Shown: positions 22,560 through 34,553, counted from the stretch's first letter. The stretch is 64,000 bases of DNA from Tetmemena sp. SeJ-2015 (GCA_027382625.1 JAJKFJ010022716.1:1-64000); one strand, 5' to 3'. Numbers and translations are program-made. Notes: generated from the letters alone by a model not told the origin.

Positions 22560-24105
22560 CGTTAATTTAATTAAAGAAGTTGAATCCTTTGCAAAGTGCA
22601 GCTTGTCTAGTAGGGTCTGTGGGAGCTGCTATGGCTGAGTAATCGGAGCACTGCTTCTTATTAAAACTTTTAATTTCAAATGTCACTAGTCATAAATTAT
22701 TAACGTCATTATAGGCGGCCAAGTATCTGGAAGTAAGCTCAAAGGGGAGATTGGAGGCAAGAGTGTTGTAAGTTGAAGAGAGAGTCTTAAGCATCATTCT
22801 TGCAAAAGTTGTGACTTCATAATTTCCATTCAGTCTTTTGAAGTTTTCAAAATCGTCAACGATTTTAAGGAAATAATTGTACATCGTGTCGACCTAGCTT
22901 TAAAGAGGCACTTGGAATCTTCTCATGATTTAAAAAAGTATTTTTTAAGGAGAAACTTTTAATTTATGATACCTTGGTAGTTTTTCTCCTCATATTTGTC
23001 AAAGAAAATAAACTTTAAATGAACTTCACAAAAGTATTTAACACTTAAAATCTGGAGATTGGCAGGGTTCATCATGTTTCCATAAGAAGTTTAAAATGAG
23101 AAGTAGCCTTCAGCCACACCAGGGTTAAGAGTAGGATCAGTACTCTTAGAAACCACCTATTAGAAGTATCCGAACTCTCCTTGCCCTTTGAGAGCAATAT
23201 CCAAATCTGAATAGGATTGAATAGCGGGAGCAGATGGAGATATTCCGATATTGGTGCTTGTTGTGACAGTCAGAGCAGCCCATTGAGTTGCAAACATTTA
23301 GTCAAAGTCAAAGTCTCCATGCATCTAGAGAGTGTTAGAAATCTGATTCTTTATAATAGAACCGAACATTCTCAATATAGATCTAGGACCGATTATCACA
23401 TCCCAATCAGTGTCTTGGATGACGACTTTTTTAGCGGCAAAGTGATCCTTTAAAGTTTGAATAAACATTATAAAATGATAATCACAGCTAAATTTTTATG
23501 AAGGGATTGTTGTGCATAAGAATCATCTCCACAAGCCATAGACCAGTAGAAAAGAGTATTAAAAGAGGCCATACCGAAATCCACATCATTATAAATGGCG
23601 GTAACAGTATCTAGACTTATAGATTTCAGATATTTAACGTGGACAGTACTGAAGTCGTTGAATCCAGCAAAGAAAGCATGATAAGCTTGCATTCTGTAAA
23701 GCAAGAAATGAGTGTATTCATCTCTTATCTTAGTCAGAGCTTAGAAAGTCTTGAAGTATAGGGGCTTAGATTTCATCTAGTACCAGAGAGAGAGTGCCCC
23801 GATGTTTAGATGAGAATAGCTTGTTGTCTGGAGTTGTTTTGGGTCTCCAAGATAGTTAAAAGTGTATTTCTCGTTCACAGAAACTGAGTCTTACTAAATT
23901 TCAAAATTCAATAAACAAGCCAATTTCATGGAATTTGTATATCAGACTTAGAAAATGTTTTCTTACCTAGGGAAGATAGACTTTGTTAACATAGTCTCTC
24001 TCAACATCGTAGGTTAGATAATCTTAAGGACTCAAATCTATTGCATCAAATACTTAGAATCCATTCTATAATCATAAGAAAATTAATGGAGAGCAGCTGT
24101 ATATT
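22560..24105 (-). CDS. CD36/LIMP-2-like protein, locus A (ectodomain only)
   Basis: Minus-strand coding broken by at least three inserts, including one starting GTAAG near 23.97 kb. It begins with FDAIDLSPQDYLTYDVERDY, then EKYTFNYLGDP, a long helical stretch (about 23.75-23.48 kb), DTDWDVIIGPRSILRMFG, FATQWAALTV, GEFGYFQ, and a Cys-containing end (CSDYSAIAAPTDPTRQAALC). The segment around IIGPRS ... ATQWAAL corresponds in order and spacing to LFYGADPKS ... ANNQWGSSLV of the CD36-like gene at 26.2-29 kb, so the two appear paralogous. Neither the N-terminal nor the C-terminal membrane anchor of the family is found at this locus, so those MDSs may lie elsewhere, or the gene is incomplete. Assignment is by similarity to the neighbour and is weaker than for that gene. 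Confidence 0.5.
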
Positions 24106-24159
24106 CTTAAATTTTTAAGAGAAATAATAATATTGATTTGAAATTTGAATTAATCAAAT

Positions 24160-24811
24160 ATGAGCAGATTAAAGGTTCTCATCGTCGGTCCACCTAAATC
24201 AGGAAAGTCCACTTTAGCAAATATTCTTGGAGATTTGCAAGACGGTCCCTCTACTATTTACAGACCTACTATCGGTTGCAGGTAAGACAAACTTAGCACA
24301 TGATAGCAAAGTTAAAATTTCATTATAGGATCGTGGACTTCGAGAGAGATCCTCCCCCTAGCGTTTCAAACTTTGGAAAAATTCATCTTGAGTTATGGGA
24401 TGTAAGCGGCGATTTCAAGTACGAAAAGTGCTGGGCACCCATGCAAAAGGACGCTCATGGAATCATATTCGTGTATGATCCTGCTAACCCTGCATCAGAA
24501 GATATGCTCAACCAACTAGTTCATTTATCCTTTCACTTGAATTATTCTATTGAGTTCAACTTTTCCCTAAGGCAATGATGCTACAGCCAAAGTTTTGCAT
24601 GGTCTTTATTAACCATCACAACGTGGGAGGTGCTGGAGCACAGTTACCAAAACATACTATTCCTAATAGCATGAATGGTCTTCACCGACACGAGGGAACA
24701 TGCGAGGACTCTTAGGGCATATTCGGAGGCTTTGAAAAATATCTAATGAAGATCCTCAAACTTCTTGGAGAAATGCAAGAGGCAGACGAGAATAGAATTA
24801 TGAACCTCTGA
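24160..24811 (+). CDS. IFT22: Intraflagellar transport protein IFT22 (RABL5-type GTPase)
   Basis: Small Ras-like GTPase of the IFT-B complex that carries cargo along ciliary axonemes. ATG 24160-24162 (MSRLKVLIVGPPKSGKSTLA) contains the P-loop GPPKSGKS. YRPTIGCRIVDFE is the switch I region, and LELWDVSGDFKYEKCWAPMQ the switch II/WD(x)G region with the CW typical of IFT22. KDAHGIIFVYDP and FCMVFINHH follow; the usual NKxD is replaced, as in IFT22/RABL5. A 47-bp GT-AG intron (24282-24328) and a 35-bp IES (24524-24558) interrupt it. Stop TGA 24809-24811; about 185 aa, matching the family. It lies between the two CD36-like loci, on the strand opposite its neighbours. Confidence 0.88.
24524..24558. 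other. IES in IFT22, pointer AGTTCA
   Basis: AGTTCA at 24518-24523 and 24553-24558. Removing 35 bp joins NQLV to QLFPKAMMLQPKF in frame. Confidence 0.88.
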
Positions 24812-24960
24812 AAAGATATAAAGTGATAATTGCAAACTAAGAACATGAAAAAAACAGTCCGCATGCTGATATGAAGTTCGAGAGTCATTAAGAGTTATTA
24901 TGTGTATTTTAAAACTATTAAAAATATTCCAAACAATACTCTCTAAATTACATCATGTCT

Positions 24961-26063
24961 TCACTCTTCTTCAAGCAAGTCTGGATTCATCTATCTGACT
25001 TTTGCCAATGTTTGGTTATTGAAAAAGTCAGCCAAGCTTTTCAAGGCTAAGGTTTTATTATGAGCTTTGATTTCAACATCGTTAAGCTCTTTTCTCAACC
25101 TTAAGACTTCGTCTTTCAACACCTTCTTGTGAAGCTTTAAGGTCTTCTTCTAATTTTGAAGCTCTTCAATTGTTTTGTCTTTCTCATTTTGCTTTGCCGA
25201 TAACTCATTAATCTTCATTCTCTAATCCTGCTCTTTGTCAAGATATTCTCTTCTTAATTCCTCAAGCTCCTTTTCTTTGCTTCCAAGTAAAGCCTTAGTC
25301 TTACTAGAGACCTACTTCTCAATTCTTAGATAGTTCTTCATAGTCTCAATATCGTTTTGAAGAGCTGATATAACTTCCTCATTCTTCTTTACTTTCTCTG
25401 TCAGAAAGAGCTTCACGTTTTTCAAGACTTCAAGTTGAGCTTCATTATCTTCTTTAGGTCTGCCACCTTGAGAGCTTCCGGGGCCACCTTAGCCTGCAAA
25501 GTGAGAGGATATTCCTGCGCCTCCAGCTTTAAATTTAGGATCGAATTAAGGCAAGGTGGTTTTGTTTCTCTAATGAGATGCCATGATTTTGTGTTCCATA
25601 GTCTCAAAGGTATTGAGAGATATATCTATCTTAGTTCTTTCATTAATCTGGACCATGAATTTGATGAAGAGAGGAGATCTAATCAAGATGTTGAAATAGA
25701 CACAGATTTAACCCATTTTAAGAGCCTCCTCTAGACTTAGATACACCATGATCTTTGTGACCCAGAAAACTCTAGTTATCTTTCTCAAACCATTATGTTA
25801 CTAATTCTACTTTAATCTCTTTTCTCTGTTTGCGTTCATTCTTATAAAACAAATCATCTCATTATAGAGAAGCTTTGTTTAATAATTCTGTAAATGAATA
25901 GTTCTTTGAGAGATTCCAAACACTTGTCTTTCTCATTATCAAACCATAGAGACTCATTTTCATTCTACAATTCCATTTGAGGGCGCTTCTCTTTCTGCGC
26001 CAGCTTCTCATAGAGAGATTTTAAGCCATTTATTACGATATCAATCGAAGTTTCGTCTATCAT
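24961..26063 (-). CDS. Coiled-coil protein, unknown function
   Basis: ATG 26063-26061 (MIDETSIDIVINGLKSLYEK), TGA 24963-24961 (ends MNPDLLEEE). The C-terminal two thirds is a long heptad-like coil (EKELEELRREYLDKEQDQRM, IEELQNQKKTLKLHKK), preceded by a Gly-rich patch near 25.5 kb (FKAGGAGISS). Frame breaks at about 25.85 and 25.65 kb need IES or intron removal. No enzymatic domain. A basal-body or axonemal structural role would be a guess. Its 5' end sits about 170 bp from the CD36-like MDS1 on the other strand. Confidence 0.6.
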
Positions 26064-26230
26064 TTTTCCACTTGAGTAATTATTTCTTATTAATCTTTAA
26101 AGTAAAAATTAATCCTTCCAGACAATGAACCAATCAGGGTATAAGAAATTAATGAGGCTTTAAAGCTTACAGCAGCAAATTCATTTAATGATTATCTATC
26201 ATATCGTTTGTTCCTTAATTAATAATAAAA

Positions 26231-26945
26231 ATGCTCCTGCATAAAATCAAGGCTTCAGTTCCTTGCTTCTTCATTCTTGGGGGCGCTTTCTTCGCTCTTA
26301 TATTCTTGCTCAGAGTAAGATAAAGCATTCATTTGTTCCATTCTAACTTTAAAAACTTAAATATGCAATTAGAAGTCTTTTATTCTAACTTTAATTTATA
26401 GTTCATCATAAAGAATGCAGTTGACGATGACCTAGCTGCAAAGATTGTTATTAAAGAGTAAGTTAAGGTCCTGTATCTTGAACTTTTTAATGGCTCTCAG
26501 GCATTCCATTTTTTCTCATTTGAAATAACTTTACTCATGAAACTTACTGTTGTCTTATAGTTACCAGTCCTCACGGTGGGGTTAAATTCCAGGAGACTTC
26601 GGTTACAGCCAATAGAAAGTTGTTTCTTTCTTCTCTTTGAACGCTCCTAAAGAAGTAAGATTTTATTATCTCTAAACTATGATTATAAAGATAAATTTAT
26701 AACAAATTTAACCATACATATGCACTTAATTTGTATTAGATGTCATAAATAGCTTCATTAGCGAATTATTTGTAAATAAATGCTAGGACTTAAGGATTAT
26801 AAGAATGGAGGGTTAGATTGTAATAAGTTTAAGAATAGTTTTTGATGGTATTTTCAGAAACTCTTTAGATCTTGGCATGAGAACTCCTCTTCTTCAGGAA
26901 GAAGCAGGATATTCTTAAATAGCTCAAGAATGGAGTAAATTTATA
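26231..26945 (+). CDS. CD36/LIMP-2-like gene B, MDS block 1 (N-terminus)
   Basis: Starts ATG 26231 (MLLHKIKASVPCFFILGG), an N-terminal membrane anchor, then FIIKNAVDDDLAAKIVIKD and RWGQIPGDFGY, FFSLNAPKEV and LLQEEAGYSQIAQEW. These match the CD36/LIMP-2 order: anchor, basic stretch, aromatic-Asn-Pro-Glu-Val motif, then the motif corresponding to Gly-Pro-Tyr. Two GT-AG introns (from about 26308 and 26459) and an insert near 26.65-26.74 kb (pointer GT) interrupt it. The block ends at pointer AATTTATA (26938-26945), whose partner is at 28378-28385. Joining them reads EWSKFIKKRRFNFLNLE in frame. CD36-family proteins bind lipids and ligands at the cell surface or in lysosomes. Confidence 0.75.
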
Positions 26946-26959
26946 TAAATTCTTATATG

Positions 26960-28339
26960 AATTAAAAATGAGTTTGTTGTATTTGTTTCCAGCCATGCTG
27001 TCTGATCTCAACTACAATAAATTATTTTATAAAATCATCCATAAAACATTATAGTCCTTTTTGACGCAAACGATAATCAATCCAATTATAGCGAAGAGAA
27101 GAGAAGCGCAAGTCAAAACTATGAAAGCAATTAGGATTCTTATTAAACTAAAACCAATTGAATTTAAAAGTTTCTTTGCTTCTTGTCTGTAGCCTCTTGA
27201 GCGAAGCCATAGTCAGTCCAATACTTGCCTGTGTCAATTCGGAGAGTATCAACAAAGTTGTAGATAGGAACCATCTGCGACTTAATTTTATCAAGACTAG
27301 GGAATGGAAGTGGATTGTCATTGTCAAGATAGATAAACATAGTCATCTAAACTTTCTTCAAAATTAAATTTCAGCTCGAAGATTACTAACTTAGTTAGTT
27401 TATCTATTCCTATCCATGGCGATGCCTGATTAAGGCTCAATTTAAATTTGGAAATAGTTCGCTGGTTTAATGACTTGGTTAAAAGGCTTTCCATCAAGAG
27501 TTACCTTTGAGACTAATCCCTCTACAGCTTGGGCTCCAAGAGGTGAAGCTACAACTCTCATATTGTATGCAGGGCTAACATCCATGGTGCATTTAATTTA
27601 TAGAAAAGTTAGTTTTAAAATTCTGGTTATGTTAAGGATTAAAATGAAATTTAAATGCCATAAGGAACATCTGCTTAATCAAAGGTTTAAGGTTTCATCC
27701 AAGAATTAGGCTTGTAGACCTTTGATTTAACAGTATAATCATCTGAGCCAGAGGTTACTGTAGAGTCCTCAGAATTATCTAATAATCAGATTGGTGCTTT
27801 TAAGCAAATATTTAGAATAAGAGTAGTCAAAATCTCTGAACAAAACGTTGTCGTAGGCATTAAGGTCGCCTTCATTAATCTCAGGCTTGAATTGTAAGCC
27901 GTTAGTGTCTAAGCTAAGAGGAACTCTTGTCTAGTATGGGTTAACTGGAGCTTGTACATATCCAGTGCCGTTGAAGATGTTAGTGAGTACATTATATCTC
28001 CAAATGAAATCATCATTGCAAAAAAGGAAGAGAAATGAATCAGGCAATAATATAAGGTCTTTGGTTAATCTGTCTGACTCTAGCAATCTTAGCCACTTCG
28101 AGGGATCCAGTGTCGATTCTAATTTCCTGATTCTGAACTGCGCTAGAAAGCTCGATATTGATTGGGAAGATTGTACTAACGAGATCCTTATCATTTCCAA
28201 GATTGAAGTCTCCATCTTTAATGATGTCGAAGGAAGTACTAGTGTAGCTGCTCATCCAAGAGCCTGCAGTTTGAGTAATTGCTATTCCTTGGAGCAAGTA
28301 TTCTTGAACCATCACTCTAAGAGTATAGTACACTTGCTT
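26960..28339 (-). CDS. CD36/LIMP-2-like gene B, MDS block 3 (inverted C-terminal half)
   Basis: Read on the minus strand from pointer AAGCAAGTGT (28339-28330). It encodes VQEYLLQGIAITQTAGSW, then RIDTGSLEVAKIARVRQINQ (compare CD36 Thr-Gly ... Ile ... Val near the ectodomain core), GLQFKPEINEGDLNAYDN, NYFQIQIEPQSGIAMDRN (compare the family's Ile-Glu-Pro-x-Thr-Gly), MVPIYNFVDTLRIDTG and a C-terminal membrane helix (ILIAFIVLTCASLLFAII) followed by a short basic tail. Several IES-type frame changes occur. It lies between blocks 1 and 2 in opposite orientation, so it must be inverted during macronuclear development. The exact 3' end near 26.96 kb is not defined. Confidence 0.75.
28330..28339. other. 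Scrambling pointer ACACTTGCTT (inverted copy)
   Basis: Exact reverse complement of AAGCAAGTGT at 29025-29034. The two copies mark the block 2 / block 3 joint of the CD36-like gene and stand in inverted orientation, as expected for an MDS inversion. Confidence 0.85.
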
Positions 28340-28377
28340 CTTCTCTAAATTAAGTGTACTTATTTAACATTGCATGG

Positions 28378-28385
28378 AATTTATA
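28378..28385. other. Scrambling pointer AATTTATA
   Basis: Second copy of the 8-bp sequence at 26938-26945. Marks the block 1 / block 2 joint; the 1.4 kb between the copies contains block 3 in inverted orientation. Confidence 0.75.
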
Positions 28386-29034
28386 AAAAAAAGGAGATTC
28401 AACTTCTTGAATCTTGAAGACATTCAAACATTCTTAAGACCAACTTTCTTCTAGAACCCTGACGACATCGCAGCTTTCAAAACTAAGACTACTATGACTG
28501 ATGATGAGTACAACCTATTCTATGGGGCTGATCCTAAATCCTTCCAATCAGCTTACCTAAGTCAGTTGCAGCAAATTCATGACGACCAGGGTTGCTCAAT
28601 TCAGGCCAACAACTGCACAGCCTATGAACTCGCTAACAACCAATGGGGATCCTCTCTAGTTTCTCTCAAGGTTCCTACTAACTACCAAAAGAACCAATAC
28701 TTACATTTTACAAATTTTATGCTTTAGTTTACTTTAGTAAGCCATCTAAGAGTATCTTCTTAATTATATCAATAAATTTAAAAATAATTAGTCTTCACCT
28801 CTTGGGGCTTTGGAGCGAGACCAGTAGAATACTACCACTACATCAGTGAGGTAATAAATATTGACAAGCCTATGATTCCAACTGATGTGTCTCTAATGAT
28901 GAATAATCTCACTGGAATAACCACTGAGTTCCAGGCTGTGACTTATATTATTGATTGCCAATAGGGAACTGCCCCCTCTAACCAAGCCAGTTTCTATGAA
29001 AAGAAATCTTCAATGGACGACAACAAGCAAGTGT
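28378..29034 (+). CDS. CD36/LIMP-2-like gene B, MDS block 2 (middle of ectodomain)
   Basis: From pointer AATTTATA (28378-28385) to pointer AAGCAAGTGT (29025-29034). Encodes FLRPTFFQNPDDIAAF, MTDDEYNLFYGADPKSFQ, GCSIQANNCTAYELANNQWG, SWGFGARPVEYYHYISEV and QVSSK-type sequence up to DDNKQV. Its right pointer is the reverse complement of the sequence at 28330-28339, and joining gives DDNKQVYYTLRVMVQEY in frame. The frame also stays open through AT-rich sequence at about 28.69-28.79 kb, possibly an IES of length divisible by three. The same motif order occurs in locus A at 22.6-24.1 kb. Confidence 0.75.
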
Positions 29035-29165
29035 CTTCAAAAATTTCTGTGTGTAAGATAAACTTCTAATCTAATAACTTAGCTCCTGCTTAATTGAATT
29101 AGTCTTGGAAATAAAATTAATAATTGTTATAGAAGTTTAACCTTTGTTTGATTATCTTAAAAGTT

Positions 29166-31590
29166 ATGATGGACGACGATACACATAGTTAAATGCCTCC
29201 ACCAACTGAGTTTTCCCTGAGAAAGCGATCTGTACCGGTTCACCCTAAGGGCTTTAAAAATGAATGGGGTGCTCTTTTATAGCACCAATCTGAAGTGTAA
29301 ATGCTTCTGGATGCGGAGCAACACCAAAAAGAAAACGCCAAGAAAAGAAGGTTCAAGTAAGCACTAGGTATATTATTTGATTATACTCAAATGCTATAAC
29401 AAAGATGCTCTTTTGGAAGAGGAAGCAGGGATAATCTGAATTTTAAATTTCATATATGTCAGTTCATAATTCATATTACTTTTAGAGAGGAGCTTGACAG
29501 GCAGCTAAATGGATTCAGAGAAAAGGCTCTCGAATTAGACAAAGAAAAGCATGATTTTGAGTAGAGAAGGATTCTTGAGCAGAATAATCAAGTAAGTTTG
29601 AGTAGCTTTTCCACCTGAAATCTCTCATTTTTCAATAGCACCTTATGATTCTTCGCATTCATTGAATCTCTCTCCCTAATTTCTAAATCCAAAATCCTTA
29701 CCTATTACTTTCAGGTGTTCAAGCAAAGAGAGCAGTTGCAGAACATTCAAGAAAAGGAGTAAACCAAAAAGCTGATGAATGAAAATTTGGAACAGCTAAG
29801 GTACAGAAGAGAGCAAGAGAGGAGGCTTGAGGAAGAGGATAAACTTAAATTCAACTCTAAGTTACAACATGATTAGATATATCTTGAAAAATTCTCGCAA
29901 TCTCAATTACATCCAACTTATTATTATGAGATGTACGAGAATATGGCCAAAAACCACGAAGAGACTATGAAGCAGCGTTAGAAATAGGATTTGCAAGACT
30001 GGTATAAAGATGAGACCTATCGCAAACACTAACTCGCGCAAATGATTAGAGAGAAGGAGAGATATGACCACCAAAATTTTATAAACCATGTGGATAGAAA
30101 TCACATAAGAGCAGTCAAGGAACACCATGATGTGGTGTCGAAGCACAATCACATAAGAGAGTTTAAAAATACCGTGGGATATGTTCCTGTAGACTTGAGA
30201 CAAGCTCAGAAAGATCAAGCCATGGAGAGCATGAAAAGGTAATATGAGGACAGAATAAAAGAAGAGGAAAAAAAGAGACAGTTAGAAATGCAATAGAAGA
30301 ACAATTAGAAAGAAGAAATTCTCGGCACATACAAGTTCTAAATGGAAAAGAGAAGACAAGATCAAACTATTAATAAGATAGAAGATTAAATAACAATTAT
30401 GAGATTTATATAAAAAGACTAAGTATACGGAAATGTCCTTCAATAAAGCATTCAAACTTTGAACCAGCTTGATCAAGACAAGAATATTATTGTATCTTAC
30501 CTTATTATTAATTAAGAAAGTTTCTCAAAGATACTAGGCTCGTGATTACGCAGATACTCTCAAGCGATAGATGGAAGATCACAAAGATAAAGAACTGAAA
30601 ATGTATAATGAGATGTCAGACAGGGAGAAAAGATTAAATCTAGGACCTTTGGCAGCTTATGAAACAATGAAAGCAGATATCCTAACTAAAAATATCCCAG
30701 GCTTTGAGAAGAGAGAGACTCTCGAAAAAGATAATTTCAGAAGGTTCAACAGAAAGGGTCTACCTTAAACTATGCTTGGCTAGGAGTTAGCAGGAGCAGA
30801 TTCACTAAGCTTATTCGCTGGTGATAGAGGTGCCTATGATAATGGAGGCTCTTATACTGCTCGAGATACTTAGAATCGTCAGAGTTTGCCTCTTTATCAA
30901 AGCAGAGGAGGCTTAGGTGATAATCTTTACTCTACATAGTAAGGTGCAAGATTCAAGATAGGAGGAGGTGAAGACAAGCCAACCTCAAACGTACTGTAGT
31001 CTTACTCAAATACCCTGAATAGAAATAATCTTAGCACTTTGCAGTAAGAAGCTCAGCAGCCTCAATAATCTAAAACTCTGCTATAAAATCAGCAAAGCTA
31101 TGTACCAACTCAAATAGAGCAGGCTAATTCTAAATCGCAAACTTTCGAACCTGTTAGAAGCATGAGAAGAAATGAAACTATGGGCTCCTTGCTTGCTCCA
31201 AAACCTCTTGGTGAGTAACCTGCAACTACTAATCTACTTAGCTCTAGGCTTAGGGGAAACAGTAGTGGAGGCATCTCTGGCGTATTTAGCTATGACTAAG
31301 AAGATTGGAAAAAGTAAGAGTAAGATAAGTTGAGACAGCTCGAGGATAAGAGAATGAGAGAGATCAATATAGTTAGAATTTTAATTAAAATCGGTGATTG
31401 GTTAAAATAATAAATGGAGAGTTGCAACTTCGTGTCAGTTGAAATCACAGATTCACCCCCTGATATGCAGCTTATTCGATAGCTTATCAAAAATTAATAC
31501 GAGTTTCTTCTTTAATCATCTTCGTAGCACTCTCAGCATAGAGATATGATGTGCGCATTCCTCTTCATCTTCATCATCATCTTCTATTGA
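29166..31590 (+). CDS. Coiled-coil, Gln-rich protein, unknown function
   Basis: ATG 29166 (MMDDDTHSQMPPPTEFSLRK). The protein is a long Glu/Arg/Lys/Gln coil (EELDRQLNGFREKALELDKE, EQLQNIQEKEQTKKLMNENL) with His-rich DHQNFINHVDRNHIRAVKEH, then a Ser/Gln/Gly-rich tail with DSLSLFAGDRGAYDNGG and RLRGNSSGGISGVFSYDQED. Introns at about 29.36-29.49 and 29.59-29.71 kb are GT-AG; an IES sits at 30490-30514. TGA at 31588-31590, though the last about 15 residues are oddly hydrophobic (FLFIFIIIFY), so an unremoved IES may hide the true end. Dozens of TAA/TAG codons read as Gln. The composition resembles basal-body or axonemal filament proteins, but no family is recognised. Confidence 0.65.
30490..30514. 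other. IES, pointer ATTA
   Basis: ATTA at 30486-30489 and 30511-30514. Removing 25 bp joins DQDKNI to KKVSQRYQARDYADTLK; without removal the frame ends at a TGA. Confidence 0.75.
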
Positions 31591-32369
31591 ACTTGTGACG
31601 CTTATAACTCTGTATTGAGCTCTCCCACACAAAAGTTGCAAGGACAAAAAGTTCTTAGAATTTAATGCTGAATCGAATGGTATAATAATTATTCAAATTG
31701 GACACACTTCAACTGCCACTGATTTATTCCATTTTAATTTAATATCTAATTTAATTCTCTTTTTTTTTATTAAATTCTCAGCTATAGCAAAACTATCTAG
31801 GGAGCAGCTGGAATATCTAGCATTATTATTTAATTTAAAGCATGCTGAAGAATGTTGAACAATTAGTAGAATTTTTAAGAATTAGGGGTTAAGGGAAATG
31901 TTGATTAAAATTAAATTGAATTTGATGATCTATTTTATTTTATAATTTTTATCTAAATAAAAATTAAGGATTTAACTCCAGGGATGCAAAGTAATTTCAA
32001 CCCCAAATTCTACAAAATTTAAATACTCATGGGAACTATAATTTCTCTTTTCCCGTTCTAATCATCAACTATATTTCTTTATATTCTTTTTTGATTTTAT
32101 ATCAATTTTTTTATTTAGAATTTAAATCTTTTTTCATTTCAATTATTTATTTACTGTTTTCATAAGAGCTGACCCTATTTCAAATATTATTTGCAAAAAA
32201 ATTTTATTCTTATTTATCAATTAAAGAGATATAATAGAATTTTAAAAAAAGGAAGAAAACCCTCCTATCAAAAATTATTTTTCAAAATGTAAAAATTTAA
32301 ACAAACAAAAAAATATTTTTCATAATATTGTGGGATTAGCAAAATTTTTAAAAAGTTATATTTCTAAGA

Positions 32370-32386
32370 TTTCCGCTTAGCGGAAA
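32370..32386. repeat. Perfect palindrome TTTCCGC-TTA-GCGGAAA
   Basis: 7-bp perfect arms with a 3-nt centre, a GC island in very AT-rich DNA. The core is related to the CCGCC/GGCGG palindromes 2 kb to the right. Confidence 0.7.
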
Positions 32387-34379
32387 TTCATCCCCTCCCG
32401 GTTTTTAAATTAAAGGAAGAATAATTAAACATTTTTATGATTTCTATAATATTATTGACTAACTTAACTTTTGATAAAATTAAAATTACTCTTAGGCTTT
32501 AAGAACTATATTCTTATTTTATAAAACTTATTTCTATTGACTCAACTAGAAAAATTATCTCATCAATAAAATTTTATTCTCTAATCTACTTGGTATTAAG
32601 GTACACTAATATTTCTTATTATTAGTAAGAAATTTAAAAGGCCAAGCAAACTCATTTTTACTTTCAACCATTTCAACTTTGAATTGATTTCCCTTTGGTT
32701 TATCAAAAAAATTTGTTTTTATTAAAATTTTTAAGCATTTAAATTTTTTTTCCCAAATCCTATATTTCCATTTCCATTCCTCCGAATTATCTAAGCTGCA
32801 TTATGAAAAATAAGCATAGCTATATTTAAACTTAATTCACAATTATTTCGAATAAATACAAATGCATGTAGATGAATATTTCAAGCATGAATGAAAAAAA
32901 ATTATAAGAAGCTCATAGCAAAAAGGAAATTTGTTAATATTAGTGATTAAACAGTTTAGTAATTATGTTTGAATTAATTTATTAGGATTGAGTTAACTCT
33001 TAAGGAATTTTAATCAAACTTTAAATCTCAACTTGGAGGAATATAATTCAAGTCACTTTTTTTCCTCCTTCATTTGGTTGTAACAGAAGTATCAAAATTA
33101 GAACTTGTGATTGGTCAGAATTATTCTGTTTCAGGATCACCCATGTTCTTGAGTTTTTTTAGTAATGTGATAAGTGGAGTGTTCTGCTTCTGTCTTCTGG
33201 CCTTGAACATTTGAGTTTTTTAGACAAAGTTTTTTTTTTTTAAAAAAATTAAAAAAAAATATTTTTTTTTAATCAAAATTCTTTTTGAGTATTTTTCATT
33301 TATTAAAAAGCTTTGGTATAAATAATTAAAAATTTTGAATTATCATCTCTTTAAAGTCCCCCAAAGAAATTTTCCAACTTTTTTTTAAATTCCAAATTAT
33401 TTTCAGAATTTTTATGGTTATCAAACGACCCACTGAACTTTGAAAATGCTTTGATTTACTTTTTTCCCATTAGGGTACATAGTTTTCTTTTTTTAAAGTG
33501 AAATTTTAAATTTTGAAGGGGTTTTTTTTTCATTAAAATATTTTTTTTTTTTTCTGATCTGCCTCCTGAATCGTTCTCCTTCATGCTGTTTTGTGTTTCT
33601 TTTCTGATCAGATTTTTTTTTTCTGATGTCAAAAAATTTGATAAAACAGCCTCTGTGATTATTTAATCATAGTCGCCACTTTTTTTAAATGAGAATTTCA
33701 TTAATACCAAGTAGGAAATAAAATTTTTTTTTATTTGTGTCAATCGACTTTTCATATATATAGAAAAGCTTTCAACCTTTTGGTAGATGAATACAGTAAA
33801 TGATTTATAAATTTTAATTATCGCAAAACTTAATCTTGGGCTACAGTGTTTTAATGAATTATAGTAAAGTCTAATTTGAGCTTGGATCCCCTTAAAAATA
33901 ATTGTGTCCACAAAAATAATTTTCAATTTTTTATGAAATGACTTTTCATTCGCCTGTTGCATTAATGATTTTAGTAATCTTACTTTTTTTTTTATTTTCT
34001 TTAATTTATAATTTTATTTTAAAAAATATTTTTTGGGTGATTTTTTTGATAAGTCTCTGAGAGCCAGAAGGTGATTTCCATTTAAGAAAAATATTTTTTT
34101 TTGGAAGACTTTCATAATGGCTCTAGAGAAAGAAATAATAAGTTTGAAATCTTTTCCTATTGAGCAATTATATAGAGATAATTTTTAGCGAGGGAAAAAA
34201 TTTAAGAATCAAAAAAATTTTTTAAATCAAAAAATTTGAAAAGGATGTAGGAAAAATATTTTCTAAAACGAAAAGAAATTATTTGAAATTTTATTTGAAA
34301 TAAATTATGAACTTCTCTCGATTTATCTAAAGTTATTACTTCTAAAGTTAAATCATCTATATATTTGAGTAAAAGAAAT

Positions 34380-34411
34380 GGCGGATTATCCGCCATGGCG
34401 GAAAATCCGCC
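34380..34411. repeat. Tandem palindrome cluster, copy 1
   Basis: Two GGCGGAnnnTCCGCC-type hairpins back to back: GGCGGATTATCCGCC (34380-34394), AT, GGCGGAAAATCCGCC (34397-34411). Flanked by GAAAT on the left and CTTTTAAAG on the right. Confidence 0.85.
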
Positions 34412-34553
34412 CTTTTAAAGTAGCAAAGATGAAAGTTTGAACTAATTTTAAAAATGTTTTATCGTCCGATAATTTATTTACAATTTCAACAATATTAAAA
34501 ATATTTTAAAAAAGGAAAAACAATGAAATTCTTTAATTAAAGATTGATGAAAT

